A stretch of 64,000 bases of DNA, taken from NCBI GenBank assembly GCA_033239525.1, contig BSYO01000023.1:14269304-14333303 (forward strand), in the 5' to 3' direction. Under the pieces are notes generated by a model that was given only the letters and a program-made list of their open reading frames with translations, did not search any database and was not told where the DNA came from. The DNA comes from Nepenthes gracilis. Lineage: Eukaryota; Streptophyta; Magnoliopsida; Caryophyllales; Nepenthaceae. Within the stretch, counting starts at the first letter, position 1. Each line of letters opens with the position of its first letter. A program made the position numbers and the translations under genes. This document shows positions 1 through 11,830 of this stretch, piece by piece.

Positions 1-897
1 TCTTTTCGTCTCATTTTGATTTTACCATTCTTATTTTCATCTCCGGCCAAGGGAAGAGGTTACTCCTTTAATTTATGGATCTTATTCCATTAAAAAGGTG
101 GTTAATTCAATCCTTTTTAACCACAATCGTTTAATATTGATCGAATGATTGTATTATTTTTTTATAAAAGAAAAGAATACTTAAATCTTTAAAAAAATAA
201 ATATCAATTATTTAGTATTGATTAAATGATGATAATTAAAAGGGATTAAATGAACTCTTTAAAAAAAAAGGTTGAGACCCCGAAATTGGTTACTCCTTCT
301 CCCCTCTACCTGTTACTTCACCAAGTGGAGAAATTAATGGAAGAGTGGACAATGAAGTAGGAGAACGTGAGAAGTTATAGGGAAAGCCGTGGGGAGTAGA
401 TTTGACCAAAATTCAAACTAAATGAGACAGTTTGACCAATAGTCAAACTGATTAATTTTTAACTAGGGTAAATAAATTACGGGTCGAGTCGGGTTTTCTA
501 TCATGGGCAGATCAAATCTATCTAAAAAATCTAATATCTATCGCTGGTACATGAAGGGCTTAAACGTGAGCCCCACTGGGGTACAAATGTTTTTCTTACA
601 TTCTGTCAAAATATATGTTGCTGATGCAGCAGCCTCACTGCTGGTCTGTTGGTATGATGAAGCAGAAGTATCAGTGACTGATGCATCCGTGTGTCCCAGC
701 GCCGGTTCAATCGAATTCAGCAGAGAAATAGAAGCAGCAGATCAGCAAATGTATAATGCATCAGTTCCTGTTGCTTCAGCATCAGCAGAACATGTGCTTC
801 ATCCCTGCATAACAAAACATCAGCATCCCAGCCAGACAAAGGGCAGCTTAACAGCTTAACTGTCATATGAAATCTTGTCAGTGCAAGGAAATCGGTC
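1..897. repeat. Direct repeat copy A (LTR-like), left end outside window
   Basis: This stretch matches 7030-7903 in the same orientation with only scattered substitutions and small indels. The match runs from the first base of the window to about ten bases past the shared 8-mer tcttgtca, after which the two copies diverge. Its left end is cut by the window edge. The second half, rich in gctgatgcagcagc-like words, resembles the LTR of the copia element at 8739, so I infer it is part of an older related copia LTR. It carries a 118-codon ORF (503-859) that is also open in copy B with two amino-acid differences, but no domain is recognisable and I do not call it a gene. Confidence 0.6.
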
Positions 898-1153
898 TCG
901 TGAGGGGCCATGCTGGCCGCCGCGCTCGATTTTATGTTCCTTATTGTATAATGTACAAATTATACTTGAAAGCAATAAAAGGAGCGTTCTGCCACTTTGT
1001 GTGTCTACTTCTTTTTACTGCTTTTAATTCATGTTTGTAGTTATACTTGGTGACCAAGTGGGTTAGCTATTGCCTCGCTAAGCGAGTTTATAGCATTACC
1101 TAGGTGTGGTGTCCTTAGGTTACTTTATAGGCGGCAGTGTACGTGTTAGCCGG
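898..1153. other. Unassigned repeat relic left of the solo LTR
   Basis: No gene is visible here. The stretch from about 930 to 1010 looks like an LTR R/U5 region (an aataaaagg polyadenylation-like word followed by a T-rich tail). It ends at gccgg, the left target-site duplication of the solo LTR that follows, so it was once continuous with sequence from 3622 onward. Confidence 0.35.
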
Positions 1154-2751
1154 TGTCACGGCACGGGAACACAACGTACGCAGGTCAAATAATAATATTT
1201 TCATCAACCATAATAACCCAACCCGGGTGTGACAATCATACACATATAAGACCCAATATAAATAAAATCCGCACAAGATCTCATCGGATAAGAATCCGGA
1301 CAAACATAATCGCTGACTGCTAACCATGATTGCAAGGAAGGTATCCAATTTACAACTCATCCATAACTTCAATATTTTACATACAATGATCAAGGCCATC
1401 ATCCAACCATAAATAATAACCATAACACATTCTCCGGATCGAAATATACCAAATATAACATCTCCACTAAAAAAGGAATATCAAGCCCAATCATGTCCGA
1501 GTGCAAGCGTATCCGTACGCCACTAGTCCAAGGGATAAAATATGAAAACGTGAGCCACAGAGTCGCCAAGTATCAAGAATCGTATAAAGGTACACATAAA
1601 TCGAAATGGGGATATCGCATAGCAATTACGTAAAACAAAACACCGTTAGGAAATCCACGAAAATCGAGGAGATGTCTAAATACTAAATCGTCGTTCGCAT
1701 TAACTCGTCCCTCTGGGACAAAAATCATATAAATCACGATCCGATAAAATCTCGTAGACGATATCATATCATATGATCCGAGGTCACATTACATAATCGC
1801 AACCGTCACCACATCCGCGTGGGACACATACCGTCGTCCGGATCTAAAACTCATAATGCAGAAATCAAAACACGTTCCGGGTTTATCACATCAGCACGTA
1901 CGAGACATTCCTATCGTCCATCCGTGGGCCAAACCACGTATCTCAAATCGCAGTACACCCAAATACGTGCAGAAATACAAAGCATGCACGAAATCGGAGA
2001 ACCAAAGATAAATGATACCAACTTGAAGGGTTATCCTCGTCTGGTAACCACGGCTATATCGGCTACGAATTAGGCCAGTAGCTCAAGGCCATCCATGTAC
2101 TCTGTCTCCCATAGATTAGGAACTTGCTCACTATGTTTTACTACCCACGGATTTGGGTGCAATTTCAAGTTTTAGTTATATATTAGGACGTCCGAATATA
2201 TTAGTTTTCCGTCAATTCCTTACGATGGTTCTCAATTAAATACACAGTAGGGCAGGTCAGCTACAAATATCTTCCTTACGGCGGAAGTAGCCTCAACCTT
2301 CCTTTCGGCGGAAGTAGCCTATCAAATACGTCCCCGTCGGGACAGCCTCCCCGTTGGGAGCGGCGCCACAAATAGCCAATGCCTCGGATCACAAATCGAC
2401 CCCTAGGGTCTCGAACCACCATGGTCCCGTAGTGATTCCACCCCCGGTAGCATGCATAGTTAGTGCAAGGCCTGGTTCATGGTTCCACAATATACGGATA
2501 CACAAACATACATATATGTATCGTCCGGGTGTCCAAAATCTCTTCAAATCATAAATATCAGTACAAAACCACCGTACAACCGAAAAAATATACATGCATG
2601 TACACAATTGATAAATTAGGGGAATATAAAAATACATGCATGTTAGTAAAATTTTTCACAGTAGTCAAAATGCATCGAAAATTAAATCAGACTAAGAATA
2701 GAGCTAGAGGATACTTGCCTTAACATCATACTCTGCAGATCTGAAGAAAAG

Positions 2752-3300
2752 ATGTCCCGAAACACTCCAATCAGGCCTTTCTCTCTCCTGCCACCGCGTG
2801 CCTCTCTCTCTCCTCCGCGCGCCCCTTCTTCTCCTCCGCGCACGGCCTCTGCCGGCCGCTCCACTGCCGCCGATCGACCACCGCACCTCCTCACGTGGCC
2901 GTCGCCGACCTCCTCGGCACCACTCAGCCGGAGCCGACACCGACGCCGAAGCCGCTGCCGCCTCCTCTCTTCCATCGAACGAATTCGCCGTCCTCTCTCT
3001 CCCCTCGCACCGCTCGCATTGCCACCGCACACCGCAGCCTCCGATCACCACCGCACACCACTGCGACCACCAATGTCGCCGCTAACACCTCGAATGGCCG
3101 CCGTCGACTCTTCCGGCACCGATTACTCACCTATCGCCGCCGTCGCCTCAATCCGCAATTGCCGCAACAATCGCGGCCACACCCACAACCACCATCGACC
3201 GCCGATTCACCTGCAACGCCGACACCGCCGCCGCCTTCCTCTCCCTTCTCCTCTTCCTCCTCCTCCTTCTTCCTCGTGCAAACCCTAGCCCCCATTTTTC
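2752..3300. other. GC-rich, CCG-repeat-rich segment inside the solo LTR
   Basis: Base composition jumps from AT-rich to strongly C-rich and CG-rich. Several frames are open at once on both strands, with proteins dominated by Pro, Arg, Ser and Ala. That is expected of low-complexity DNA and not of a gene. The stretch ends with aaaccctagcc, a word common in plant 5' leaders. Confidence 0.6.
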
Positions 3301-3373
3301 CCCCTCACTTTCTCTCTCCCCGATTCATTTCTCTTTCTTTTTTCCTGATTTTCCATTTTCTTTTTCCTTTACT

Positions 3374-3375
3374 TA

Positions 3376-3408
<33 letters not shown>

Positions 3409-3430
3409 TTTTATTATATATATATATATA
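3374..3430. repeat. Trinucleotide (TTA)n and (TA)n microsatellites
   Basis: About eleven att/tta units are followed directly by a run of ta dinucleotides within the solo LTR. Confidence 0.9.
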
Positions 3431-3787
3431 ACTTTATTTTATTTTTAAATCTAACTCGACCTCCGGACAACATTACGGACACACTCCGGGCCCCACTCCG
3501 CACCTCCGATCATTCCCAAAAATTTTACAATATTTTAATTTATTTTCACTATGTCCGAAATACGCAAAAATTATAATTAATATTAAAACAATCCAAATGA
3601 GATCTGGAATATTACAGCCGGCCTAGTGGTAGTGGCTTGTGAGTAAAACCTGGTGGTGCTACCCAAGTGTTGACTTAGGCGGCCAGTCTTGGAGAAGAAT
3701 TTTTCTTCCTTCGATCATCGTTGACTGATCACGCAATCTCTTCGTGAAGGAGGTCGTTGCGTGTGCTGCGCTAACCCCCTAATATTT

Positions 3788-4026
3788 TGACCACTAACGG
3801 GCCACTTGATTGACCAAGGTTTAGATTCGATCACCTATGGGCCGCCTGAATGACCAGGATTTAATACGACCGCTAATGGACCGCTCGGATGACCGAGGTT
3901 CATACTAGACCGCTTATGGGCCACCTGGATGATCAGGGTTTAAGTACAACCGCTAATGCGCCGCTAGGATGATCGAGGTTCATATTCGACTACTTATGGG
4001 CCGCTTGGATGACCAGGGTTTAGTAA
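3788..4026. repeat. Tandem repeat, ~40-bp unit, about 6 copies
   Basis: Successive units share the pattern accgctnatgggccgc, then ggatgacc, then aggtttaa/ttcata. Units are 39-40 bp and about 75-85 percent alike by eye. Odd and even units alternate in their last ten bases, suggesting an 80-bp higher-order unit. The array lies just downstream of the pol reading frame in the element's own orientation. Confidence 0.8.
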
Positions 4027-4287
4027 CGAGAGGGTGAAGACCCTTTCGACTTAAGAGCAGTCTAGGTCGGGTCAACCTGCAATGCAAACACACATATATA
4101 TATATGCACATAGAAAAGAAAAGACAATATGCTAAGGAAACACTTACTTTGACAAATTAAAACAAGCAGGCGAATGCGTACCCATAATAATGTAAGTACA
4201 TACCTGGGTCCCTTATTGGAAATAGCGTTTGAGGTGGATTGCGTTCTACATTCGTGGGACCAACTTTTCATCATGGTTTCGGAGTTT

Positions 4288-6109
4288 TTACTCTCTGTTT
4301 CGCAGGAAAGTGGAAACTAGGAAAGGCCCTTTCCAATTAGGGGAGAGCTTGTTGCGGCCGGCCAGTTTGCCTGTGGCCTCGGCGTCTCGTAAGACCAAGT
4401 CCCTAATATCGAATTGTCGCGTTTTTACCTTTTTGTTATAGTATCGAGCAATTCGATGTTGGTAGGCCGCTATCCGTATTCTGACGGCGTCGCGAGCTTC
4501 CTCCAACATGTCTAGGTGTTCCCTGATTTTCTGGGAGTTACCTCGTGGGTCAAACGATTCCACCCTAAGACTTAGGAGCCCGATTTCGACCGGGATTACC
4601 GTTTTAGTCCCGTAGCAGAGATTGAACGGTGTCTCGCACGTTGGTTCTTTTGGGGTTGTCCGGTAAGACTAGAGAACCGAGGAGAACTCGTCTACCCAGG
4701 AGCCCCATGCATCTTCTAGCTTGGTCTTTAACCCGTGGAGTAGTGTTCGGTTCGTGACCTCCACATGTCCATTCGCTTGGCGGTATACCACCGAAGTGTG
4801 GATCAACTTGATACCAAGGCTGGCCCAATACTTGGTGAAGTGTTTCCCCAAGAATTTGGTCCCATTGTCGGTCACGACGATCACTGGGATGCTAAATCTG
4901 CAAATAATGTTCTGACGAAGGAATTCAAGAGCGTTGTGCTCTGTTATTTTTGCCAGTAGGATGGCTTTGACTCACTTGGTAAAGTAGTCGATGATTGTAA
5001 TAATAAATTTCCTTTGCCCCGTGGCAATGAAAAATGGACCGAGAATATCGAGCTCCCATTGCACGAAGGGCTAAGAGGCCTGAAGCGATTTCAGGTCAGC
5101 GGACGGTTGATGGTGAAGGTTACTGTGAAGCTGTCAGCTTTCACAGTTCTTCACAAATACAAGCACATCCTTTTTCATTGAGGGCCGGTAGTAGCCATGC
5201 CGCATGATTTTGAAGGCTAAGTTTTTTCCACCAATATATGCTTCGCAAATCCCGAGGTGCACTTCTCCCAAAGCATAGTCAGGCTCTTCGAGAGTTAGGC
5301 ATTGGAGGTATGGTGTTGAGTAATCATGGCGATATAGTCGCCCATCAACGACAGTATACCAGCCGGTTCTCTTTTTGATTCGTTTAGCTTTCTCTACTTC
5401 TTCTGGCAACCATTCGTCAGCCAGATAGCTAAGATAGGGCGTCATTCAGTTTTCCGTTTTGAAAATCTGCATCGCTTCCTGCTTCTCTATGTTTGGAGCG
5501 TTCAGAATCTCCATCATATCCTTCGAGTACTGCTTCAGATTTTCAGCTGTAGCGGCTTTAGCCAGCTGGTCTGCCTTTCAGTTTTCAGTTTTGGGAACAT
5601 GAATTAGGGTTAGTTTGTTGAAACCCTGGGTGGCCTTCCTCGCCTTTGCCAAGTACTTGGCCAGGTGAGGGTTGCTTACCTCGAAATCTCCGTTAACCTG
5701 GTTAACGATCAGTTCGGAGTCGCTGTAAACTGTCAACCTCTTGGCAAAGCACTATTTTGCTAATCATGATATGGCTAATAGGGTTTTGTATTCAGTAACG
5801 TTATTGGTTGCAGGGAAATCGAGTCCGAGGAAATACTTCACCTCAAACCCATCTGGGGTCGTGAGAACCACTCCAGCGCCACTGCCGGTGTTCGTAGACT
5901 ATCCGTCTACATGGAGTACCCATTTTGAAACTCCGTCAAATTGTACCGTGCTTTCTGCGGGTTGTTCTTTGGGAACTAAGGTCGTGATCTCAACAATGAA
6001 GTCGGCCAAAGCCTGTGCTTTTATACCAGGTTTGGGTCGAAATTCGATATCGAACTCGCCTAACTCGATAGCCCACTTCACCAACCGCCCTACAATATTG
6101 GGTTTCTAG
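4288..6109 (-). pseudogene. Gypsy pol remnant: RNase H, integrase zinc finger, core and C-terminus
   Basis: Reading from 6109 downward: a join to an extra RNase H domain (VKWAIELGEFDIEF, then LHVDG near 5900), an H2C2-type integrase zinc-binding region near 5134-5445, the integrase core at about 4670-5070, and the integrase C-terminal region at 4288-4563. The three catalytic acidic residues of the core appear preserved in the words ELDILGPF, TDNGTKF and NGHVEVTN. Reading is broken by stop codons, at least two of which replace a conserved tryptophan: FTK*VKA near 4965 and just before MTPYLSYL near 5446. The product would have been a polyprotein integrating element DNA into host chromosomes. 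It is a clear pseudogene; the lineage call is from recalled motifs. Confidence 0.8.
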
Positions 6110-6110
6110 A

Positions 6111-6521
6111 GAATATTCGATGTCACTTTTATAGCAGGGTCACCTTTTGATCCTTCGCTATCCATCATTAAAACCAAAAAAACTTATGAATATCATATAT
6201 TATTTAAAAATAAGAAAATGGCTCAAATGTATTTAAAAAATTGTATACAATATTTACACTTTTTCATTAATTATTTTAGATGTTTATCTTAAAATTCTAT
6301 TAGTAATTTTTATTAAGTTATTTATTTTATTGAATATGAAAATATCTAATTTCTTATATAAAAATTTTAACACATTTATGCAATAAAACTAAACTTTTCA
6401 TAATGTGTAAAATAAACTTTACATAACGTGTATATTAATATAAGATTCAAAATATAATTAATTTATTTTTATTTTGTAAAAATTTTAGCTAGCTATTAAA
6501 CTTATTTTTATTTATTCTTTA

Positions 6522-6552
<31 letters not shown>

Positions 6553-7029
6553 CTTTTAGATCTTCCCTTTTGATAATGTTTCGAGATAAAAATTATGTTT
6601 AAGTGGTTGTCACATTCTGGTTGATGATGTTTGCTTTCTCATAATTTCAGTGAAATCAACGGCAGATATTTAGGGAATCCAACGGCAGATAATAACTCAA
6701 GTAGGATTACTTATTCTAAAATGTTACCAATGTTCCTTTGGTCGAGAACTTTGGGTATTTTTTTTTTAATTTAGGGAATCCAAACCTTCGTAGATTTTTG
6801 TTTAATATTTTATACATGATAGGTGAAAATAAATATAAACTATCAATACAATAAAAAATAAAAATTAGACTTGTCTACTTATTACTCAAATAATAGTAAA
6901 AAAATCAAGATCAACTGAATCACCGTTATAGGTTTGAGATATAATTACATATACAAAAATATATATATTTTTTCTATCTGAATATACCGTATTCTTTAAT
7001 AATAAAGAGAACATAAAGCTCACACAAGA
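6111..7029. other. AT-rich spacer, no gene
   Basis: This is strongly AT-rich with homopolymer runs and an (AT)n microsatellite at 6523-6549. I see no coding potential and no identifiable element. Confidence 0.6.
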
Positions 7030-7903
7030 TTTTCTTTTTGTCTCATTTTGATTTTACCATTCTTATTTTCATCTCCAGCCAAGGGAAGACGTTACTCGTT
7101 TAATTCATGGATCTTATTCGTTTAAAAGGGCGGTTAATTCGATCCTTTTTAACCATAATCGTTTAATATTGATCGAACGATTGTATTATTTTTTTATAAA
7201 AGAAAAGAATACTTAAATCTTTAAAAAAATAAATATCAATTATTTAGTATTAATTAAATGATGATAATTAAAAGGGATTAAATGAACTCTCTTAATAAAA
7301 TTGGTTACTCCTTCGCTCCTCTACCTGTTACTTCACCAAGCGGAGAAATTAATAGGAGAGTGGACAATGAAGTGGGAGAACGTGAGAAGTTATAGGGAAA
7401 GCCGTGGGGAGTAGATTTGATCAAAATTCAAACTAACTGAGACAGTTTGACCAATAGTCAAACTAATTAATTTTTAACTAGGGTAAATAAATTACGGGTC
7501 GAGTCGGGTTTTCTATCATGGGCAGATCAAATCTATCTAAAAAATCTAATATCTATCGCTGGTACATGAAGGGCTTAAACGTGAGCCCCACTGGGGTACA
7601 AATGTTTTTCTTTCATTCTGTCAAAATATATGTTGCTGATGCAGCAGCCTCACTGCTGGTCTGTTGGTATGATGAAGCAGAAGTATCAGTGACTGATGCA
7701 TCCGTGTGTCCCAGCGCCGGTTCAATCGAATTCAGCAGAGAAATCGAAGCAGCAGATCAGCAAATGTATAATGCATCAGTTCTTGTTGCTTCAGCATCAG
7801 CAGAACATGTGCTTCATCCCTGCATAACAAAACATCAGCATCCCAGCCAGACAAAGGGCAGCTTAACAGCTTAACTGTCATATGAAATCTTGTCAAAGCA
7901 AGG
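7030..7903. repeat. Direct repeat copy B (LTR-like)
   Basis: This is a same-orientation copy of 1-897. It contains the same 118-codon ORF (7518-7874), with Leu to Phe and Pro to Leu as its only replacements relative to copy A. Unlike copy A it continues without interruption into 7904-8360, so copy A looks truncated on its right by later insertion. Confidence 0.6.
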
Positions 7904-8365
7904 ATTAAAAGCAACTGCAGAGCAAGGAGCAAGAATTACACAGCATTCTACTGCTACTGTTGCTGCCATATATTTTCTCATCACAGCAACAGCAACCCAA
8001 CCAATTCCTCACTTTGTCCGAGAACTTCAACCCATGTCATCAACAATGCAAGTGATGCTACAGAATAACAGATGATTGGTTGAATTTGTTATGTCTCAGA
8101 TCAATTACAGTTGATTTGATACTCAAGTGAAACCACGGATCAGTTTTTAGAAGAAACACAGTTTGCGTTTTTATTGTCTCAGCTTCATGAACAAACTTCA
8201 CTTTATTTTTGAGATAACTTTGTGTTTTCTATGTATGGCTAGGATCAGTTTACCTAATATTTTATCTAATGGTTGTAATTACTTGGGTAATTGCTATAAA
8301 AGTAGTTGATCCTTCAAATTGTAAACCAAGTTCTTGATTTGATAAAATTACACAAACATTATTGA
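7510..8365 (+). mobile_element. Probable old copia LTR related to the neighbouring element
   Basis: Several words match the LTR of the copia element next door in the same order: gctgatgcagcagc, then cagatgattggt, then a TATA-like gctataaaag near 8298 followed by a T-rich tail. The ends and target-site duplication are not clear, so this is a tentative relic. The interval 8366-8738 shows nothing recognisable. Confidence 0.35.
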
Positions 8366-8738
8366 CATGTTGCTCATTGTATTCTCTGTTTCTGTTCTGC
8401 TGTTTGTGCATTGTTGCGGGCACATATTTCATTTGTTCTTCATTTGTGCATATGTTCTGCCACATCAATTATCAAGAGTATCATGTTATATGCTAAGTTT
8501 AACATCATGCATGAGAAAATCAAGCTGATTATGTTCTAACAGAATCTACTATCTGGTAACACAAATCTGATATTTCAGATTATTACATGCAACATGATAT
8601 GGATGTTCACGACAGGAACTTCATTCATTTTAGATTACCTTCTTTTCCTCATGCTTTCACACATTATTATTATATTTGGAATATCTCCAAATTCTAACAT
8701 GATATCAAAATCAATTTCTAATACATTCCATTCAAAAC

Positions 8739-9281
8739 TATTAAAAGATACATCTGTTTAACTGATATGCGGAAGCTGCAGCATATATACATGGGCTTAT
8801 GCTGATGTTGCAGCTGCTTCAGTGCCCTCTTTTTCCTCAATTTTATATCGGCACACGGTTACTGTTATATTGGATTTCACTTCACACATGCAGGATCTCT
8901 TACACATCCACTTATACACGTGTGTCTACTTATCTTGCAGCTCATGGTTATTCTTATATAAACTGATTCAACTCTTTCACAAATTCAAGCATCAATTTGG
9001 AACTTGGCAGGTTACATCAGCAACAACCATTACATTGATACGTCCGAAGCCTCATTATGCTGAACTACATCAGATGTTTGGTCCAAAATGATATGCCACG
9101 GGATGCTTCCTTCATTTTCATTTTACTCTCAGCAAACTAACACAAATTAGTTTGTTAAATAGAATGGCTGAGATCATTTGACATGTATGGCTTAGATTAC
9201 ACAACCATCTTGTACAAATAGAGGCAATTGTAATGTTTTCATTTGGAATAACAGAAAATTAGAATTATTCAAAAATTCTCA
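8739..9281 (+). repeat. 5' LTR of the copia element
   Basis: It aligns along its whole length with 17827-18365, with many substitutions and small indels, indicating an old insertion. It ends ttctca just before the primer-binding site. A promoter/leader region with caaatagaggcaattg lies near 9215. The start is TATTAAAA, not TG, presumably through mutation or a boundary a few bases off. Confidence 0.8.
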
Positions 9282-9294
9282 TGGTATTAAAGAA
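9282..9294 (+). other. Primer-binding site of the copia element
   Basis: tggtattaaagaa directly after the LTR is a mutated form of TGGTATCAGAGC, complementary to the 3' end of initiator methionine tRNA and standard for plant copia elements. Confidence 0.65.
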
Positions 9295-9306
9295 TATGTG
9301 ATCGCC

Positions 9307-10342
9307 ATGGAAGACACAAGAACAAATCTATCACAAGAAGCATCAAGTGGATCAAGAAACCAGGTAAAACTTAATCTTATGGATCCAAACAGCCCATTCT
9401 TCATCAATCCAAACGGTGGGCCAGGTACAATTCTTTCAAGCACCATCCTTAATGTCGAGAATTACCATTCCTGGGCAAAAGTAGTTACCCGGACATTTTA
9501 TGTCAAATGAAAAATTTGGTTTTCTAGCAAATAAAAACCTGGAAGTTTATCGCAATCAAGTAATACTAATGATCCTTTATATAATTCATGGATAGAATGT
9601 AATGATATATTTGTCACATAGTTGCAAAATGCCATATTCCCTGAAATTTATGGTAGTATTATCTACATTGATTGCACTTGTCAACTATGGAAGGAGTTGG
9701 AACAACGTCATGCCCAAAATAATGGCATATGTTTATATGAAATAAAACAAATGACACTTGACATGAATCAAGGTGAGGACAGTATTGGTATATACTACTC
9801 CAAATTAAAGAGACTTTTAATGAACTATAAAACTATGAATCTATTTTAAACTGTACGTGCAAAGGAGTGTAAATTTTACATTCTAATCAATAGAAGGATA
9901 GGGTGATGAAGTTTCTCATGAGACTGAATTCTGATTTCATAAATATTAAAACACATAATCTATTAATTAAGCCCTTTTCTGATATAATGAGGCTTATTCA
10001 ATAGTGCAATAGGAGGAGAAAAGAAAGCAAATATCTGTAAATAACAATACTTCTTTCATTATGGCTACCAAATGCTTTGATTGTCACAGCAACTCTAAGA
10101 AGCCATATTATACCCATCGCAAAATGACTAGCCATTCTATTGAAAATTGTTTCAAAACTACTCCTACTATTGTTTTCAAGTACTTGTGTGCACATTGTAA
10201 AATACCAGAACGTACAGTTGATAAATGCAATAAGCTACACGGTTTTCCTCAAGGGTACAAGTCTTCTTACAAGCGTAAGTCATCTAGTTCTATCAATATT
10301 GTTGATGGGCAGATTTATAAGTCCAATGATCCCATCGAATGA
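9307..10342 (+). pseudogene. Copia gag remnant
   Basis: The first ATG after the primer-binding site (9307) opens a copia gag N-terminal domain: DPNSPFFINPNGGPGT, then an NYHSWAK word typical of PF14244. Frames switch and stops interrupt at about 9510, 9620 and 9850. Near 10190-10250 a zinc-knuckle-like CAHC...KCNKLHGFPQGYK appears, but the histidine is replaced (Arg in CKIPERTVDKC). The protein would have packaged element RNA into virus-like particles; it cannot be made from this copy. Confidence 0.75.
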
Positions 10343-10507
10343 ACACAACATATTTTTCCAGAGCATTTGTAACAAATCATTGCTTTACTACAAATTCAGA
10401 AAATGACATTTTCAAACACATCTATTGAAACCAAACACAGTGCAAATAATATTACGTGTATAACCTCTTGTTTCATTCCCATCAATTCTTTTAATTAAAA
10501 TAAGCAT

Positions 10508-11830
10508 ATGTCATGGATTCTTGATATAAGAGCAACAGATCAAATGGCGTGTTCCACATCATTCTTTGACTCTAAACCTGAACAGATTATATGTCAAGTT
10601 AAGCTTCGTAATGGATGTTTAGCAAAAGCTACTCATAACGGAAATGTTGATCTATGTGATAAGGTTTTGTTAAAAGATCTTCTTTGTACACATTCCTTTG
10701 CCTTTAATCTAATTTATATATGAAAATTGTGCACTGATTGGAATTGTTGTCCTGTTTTCACATCAAACAATTGTCTTACACAGGACCTTTTTACATGGAG
10801 CATGATTGGAAAGAGTGATGTTCACAGTGGCCCAAATCACTTGAAGACAATTGATGTATTATTAAACTTTGATTCTCATGTATCTTTTAATTCCTTTTCT
10901 TTTAGTAGCTATCCTCAAATACAAAATTATCTTATCGATAAGAAAGTTGCTAATCAAAGTCTTTGACATTATAGACTTGAACATCCTTCATTATCCTGTT
11001 TAGCTTTGCTCAAACCTTTTATTGACGAGTTAAATATTTTACATAATGATCACATTTGCGACATTTGTCCCTTAGTTAAATATCAATGATTATCTTTTCC
11101 TACTAGAAATAATAGATCAAATATTCCTTTTGACATCATTCATTATGATATTTGGGGACCTTTTCAAATCATTGATTATGAAGTGTCTCGATATTTTTTG
11201 ACCATTGTTGACAATTTCACAATATATACTTGGCTTTATTAATGAAACATAAGAGTAAAGTGACGTCACATAGAAAATTTCTTCTCTTTTGTTCAAACAT
11301 AGTTTCACAGTTCCATTAAACATGATAGATCAGATAATGAATTAGAATTACTCATGATTAATTTCTATTCTAAATGTGGTGTTATTCGTCAAACAATTTG
11401 TGTTGAAATTCCTCAATAAAATAGTATGGTTGAAAGAAAATATCAACACATTTGTAATGTTGCCATTGCTCTGGTCTTTCAAAGTGGCATAACTCAAACA
11501 TAGTAGATTGATGCTATCTTAAGTGTTGTTTTTCTTATCAATCGAACTCCTTCGCCAAACACAGTGAATCAATCTTCTTTTCAACTCTTATACAATCAAA
11601 TTTCTGATTACCTAATTATCAAAGTCTTTGGTTCCCTATGCTTTGCTTCCACACTTACAAAAGGGAGGCATAAATTTGATCTAAGAGCATGAAAATGCAT
11701 TTTATTGGGATATCCTCTTCATACAAAAGGATACAAATTTCTTGATTTAACTGTTCAAACATTTTTTACATCAAAAGATGTAACCTTTCATGAGATAATA
11801 TTTCCTTACAGCTCTTGCTAACTCAGATAT
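10508..11830 (+). pseudogene. Copia protease and integrase remnant
   Basis: MSWILDIRATDQMACS aligns with the copia protease active-site region, but the catalytic Asp-Thr-Gly has become Asp-Ile-Arg. A GAG-pre-integrase region follows near 10970-11090. The integrase core shows HYDIWGPF (11145), RSDNELEL (about 11331) and MVERKYQH (about 11429), so the three acidic catalytic residues are still readable. Several in-frame stops separate them. Confidence 0.75.

Larger units (their letters stand above)
1154..3616 (-). mobile_element. Solo LTR, 2.46 kb, with perfect 5-bp TSD
   Basis: The segment starts TGTCACGG and ends ATTACA, giving the TG...CA termini of an LTR. It is flanked by the identical 5-mer gccgg (1149-1153 and 3617-3621), a target-site duplication. 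No coding domain lies inside, so this is a solo LTR left by recombination between the two LTRs of a lost element. Read on the minus strand it begins TGTAA and ends CGTGACA, resembling the other large LTR at 20032-22652, so I prefer minus orientation. LTRs of this length occur in chromovirus gypsy elements such as Del/Tekay, but no internal protein is left to confirm that. Roughly 2750-3290 is GC-rich and gene-like in composition without being a gene. Confidence 0.85.
3622..6110 (-). mobile_element. Truncated Tat-like Ty3/gypsy element (pol end plus 3' UTR)
   Basis: The minus strand carries the end of a gypsy polyprotein followed by a non-coding 3' region with a 40-bp tandem array (3788-4026). 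The domain order is RNase H then integrase, with no chromodomain seen. An extra RNase H ahead of the integrase and tandem arrays in the 3' UTR are known traits of the Tat/Retand lineage. The element stops abruptly within the RNase H region at about 6110, so reverse transcriptase, protease and gag are missing. No LTR pair can be assigned, and the left side is interrupted by the solo LTR at 1154-3616. Related 40-bp repeat units occur at 51711-51850. Confidence 0.7.

Noticed and set aside
2752..3431. Long proline/arginine/serine-rich open frames, one ending in a poly-leucine run
   Set aside because: Several frames on both strands are open together because of CG-rich and CT-rich low complexity; the segment lies inside a solo LTR and no domain is visible.
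897..7030. The 1-897 and 7030-7903 repeats as the two LTRs of one element enclosing the Tat pol relic
   Set aside because: No primer-binding site or polypurine tract adjoins either copy in a consistent orientation, and the repeat resembles copia LTRs while the enclosed pol is gypsy.
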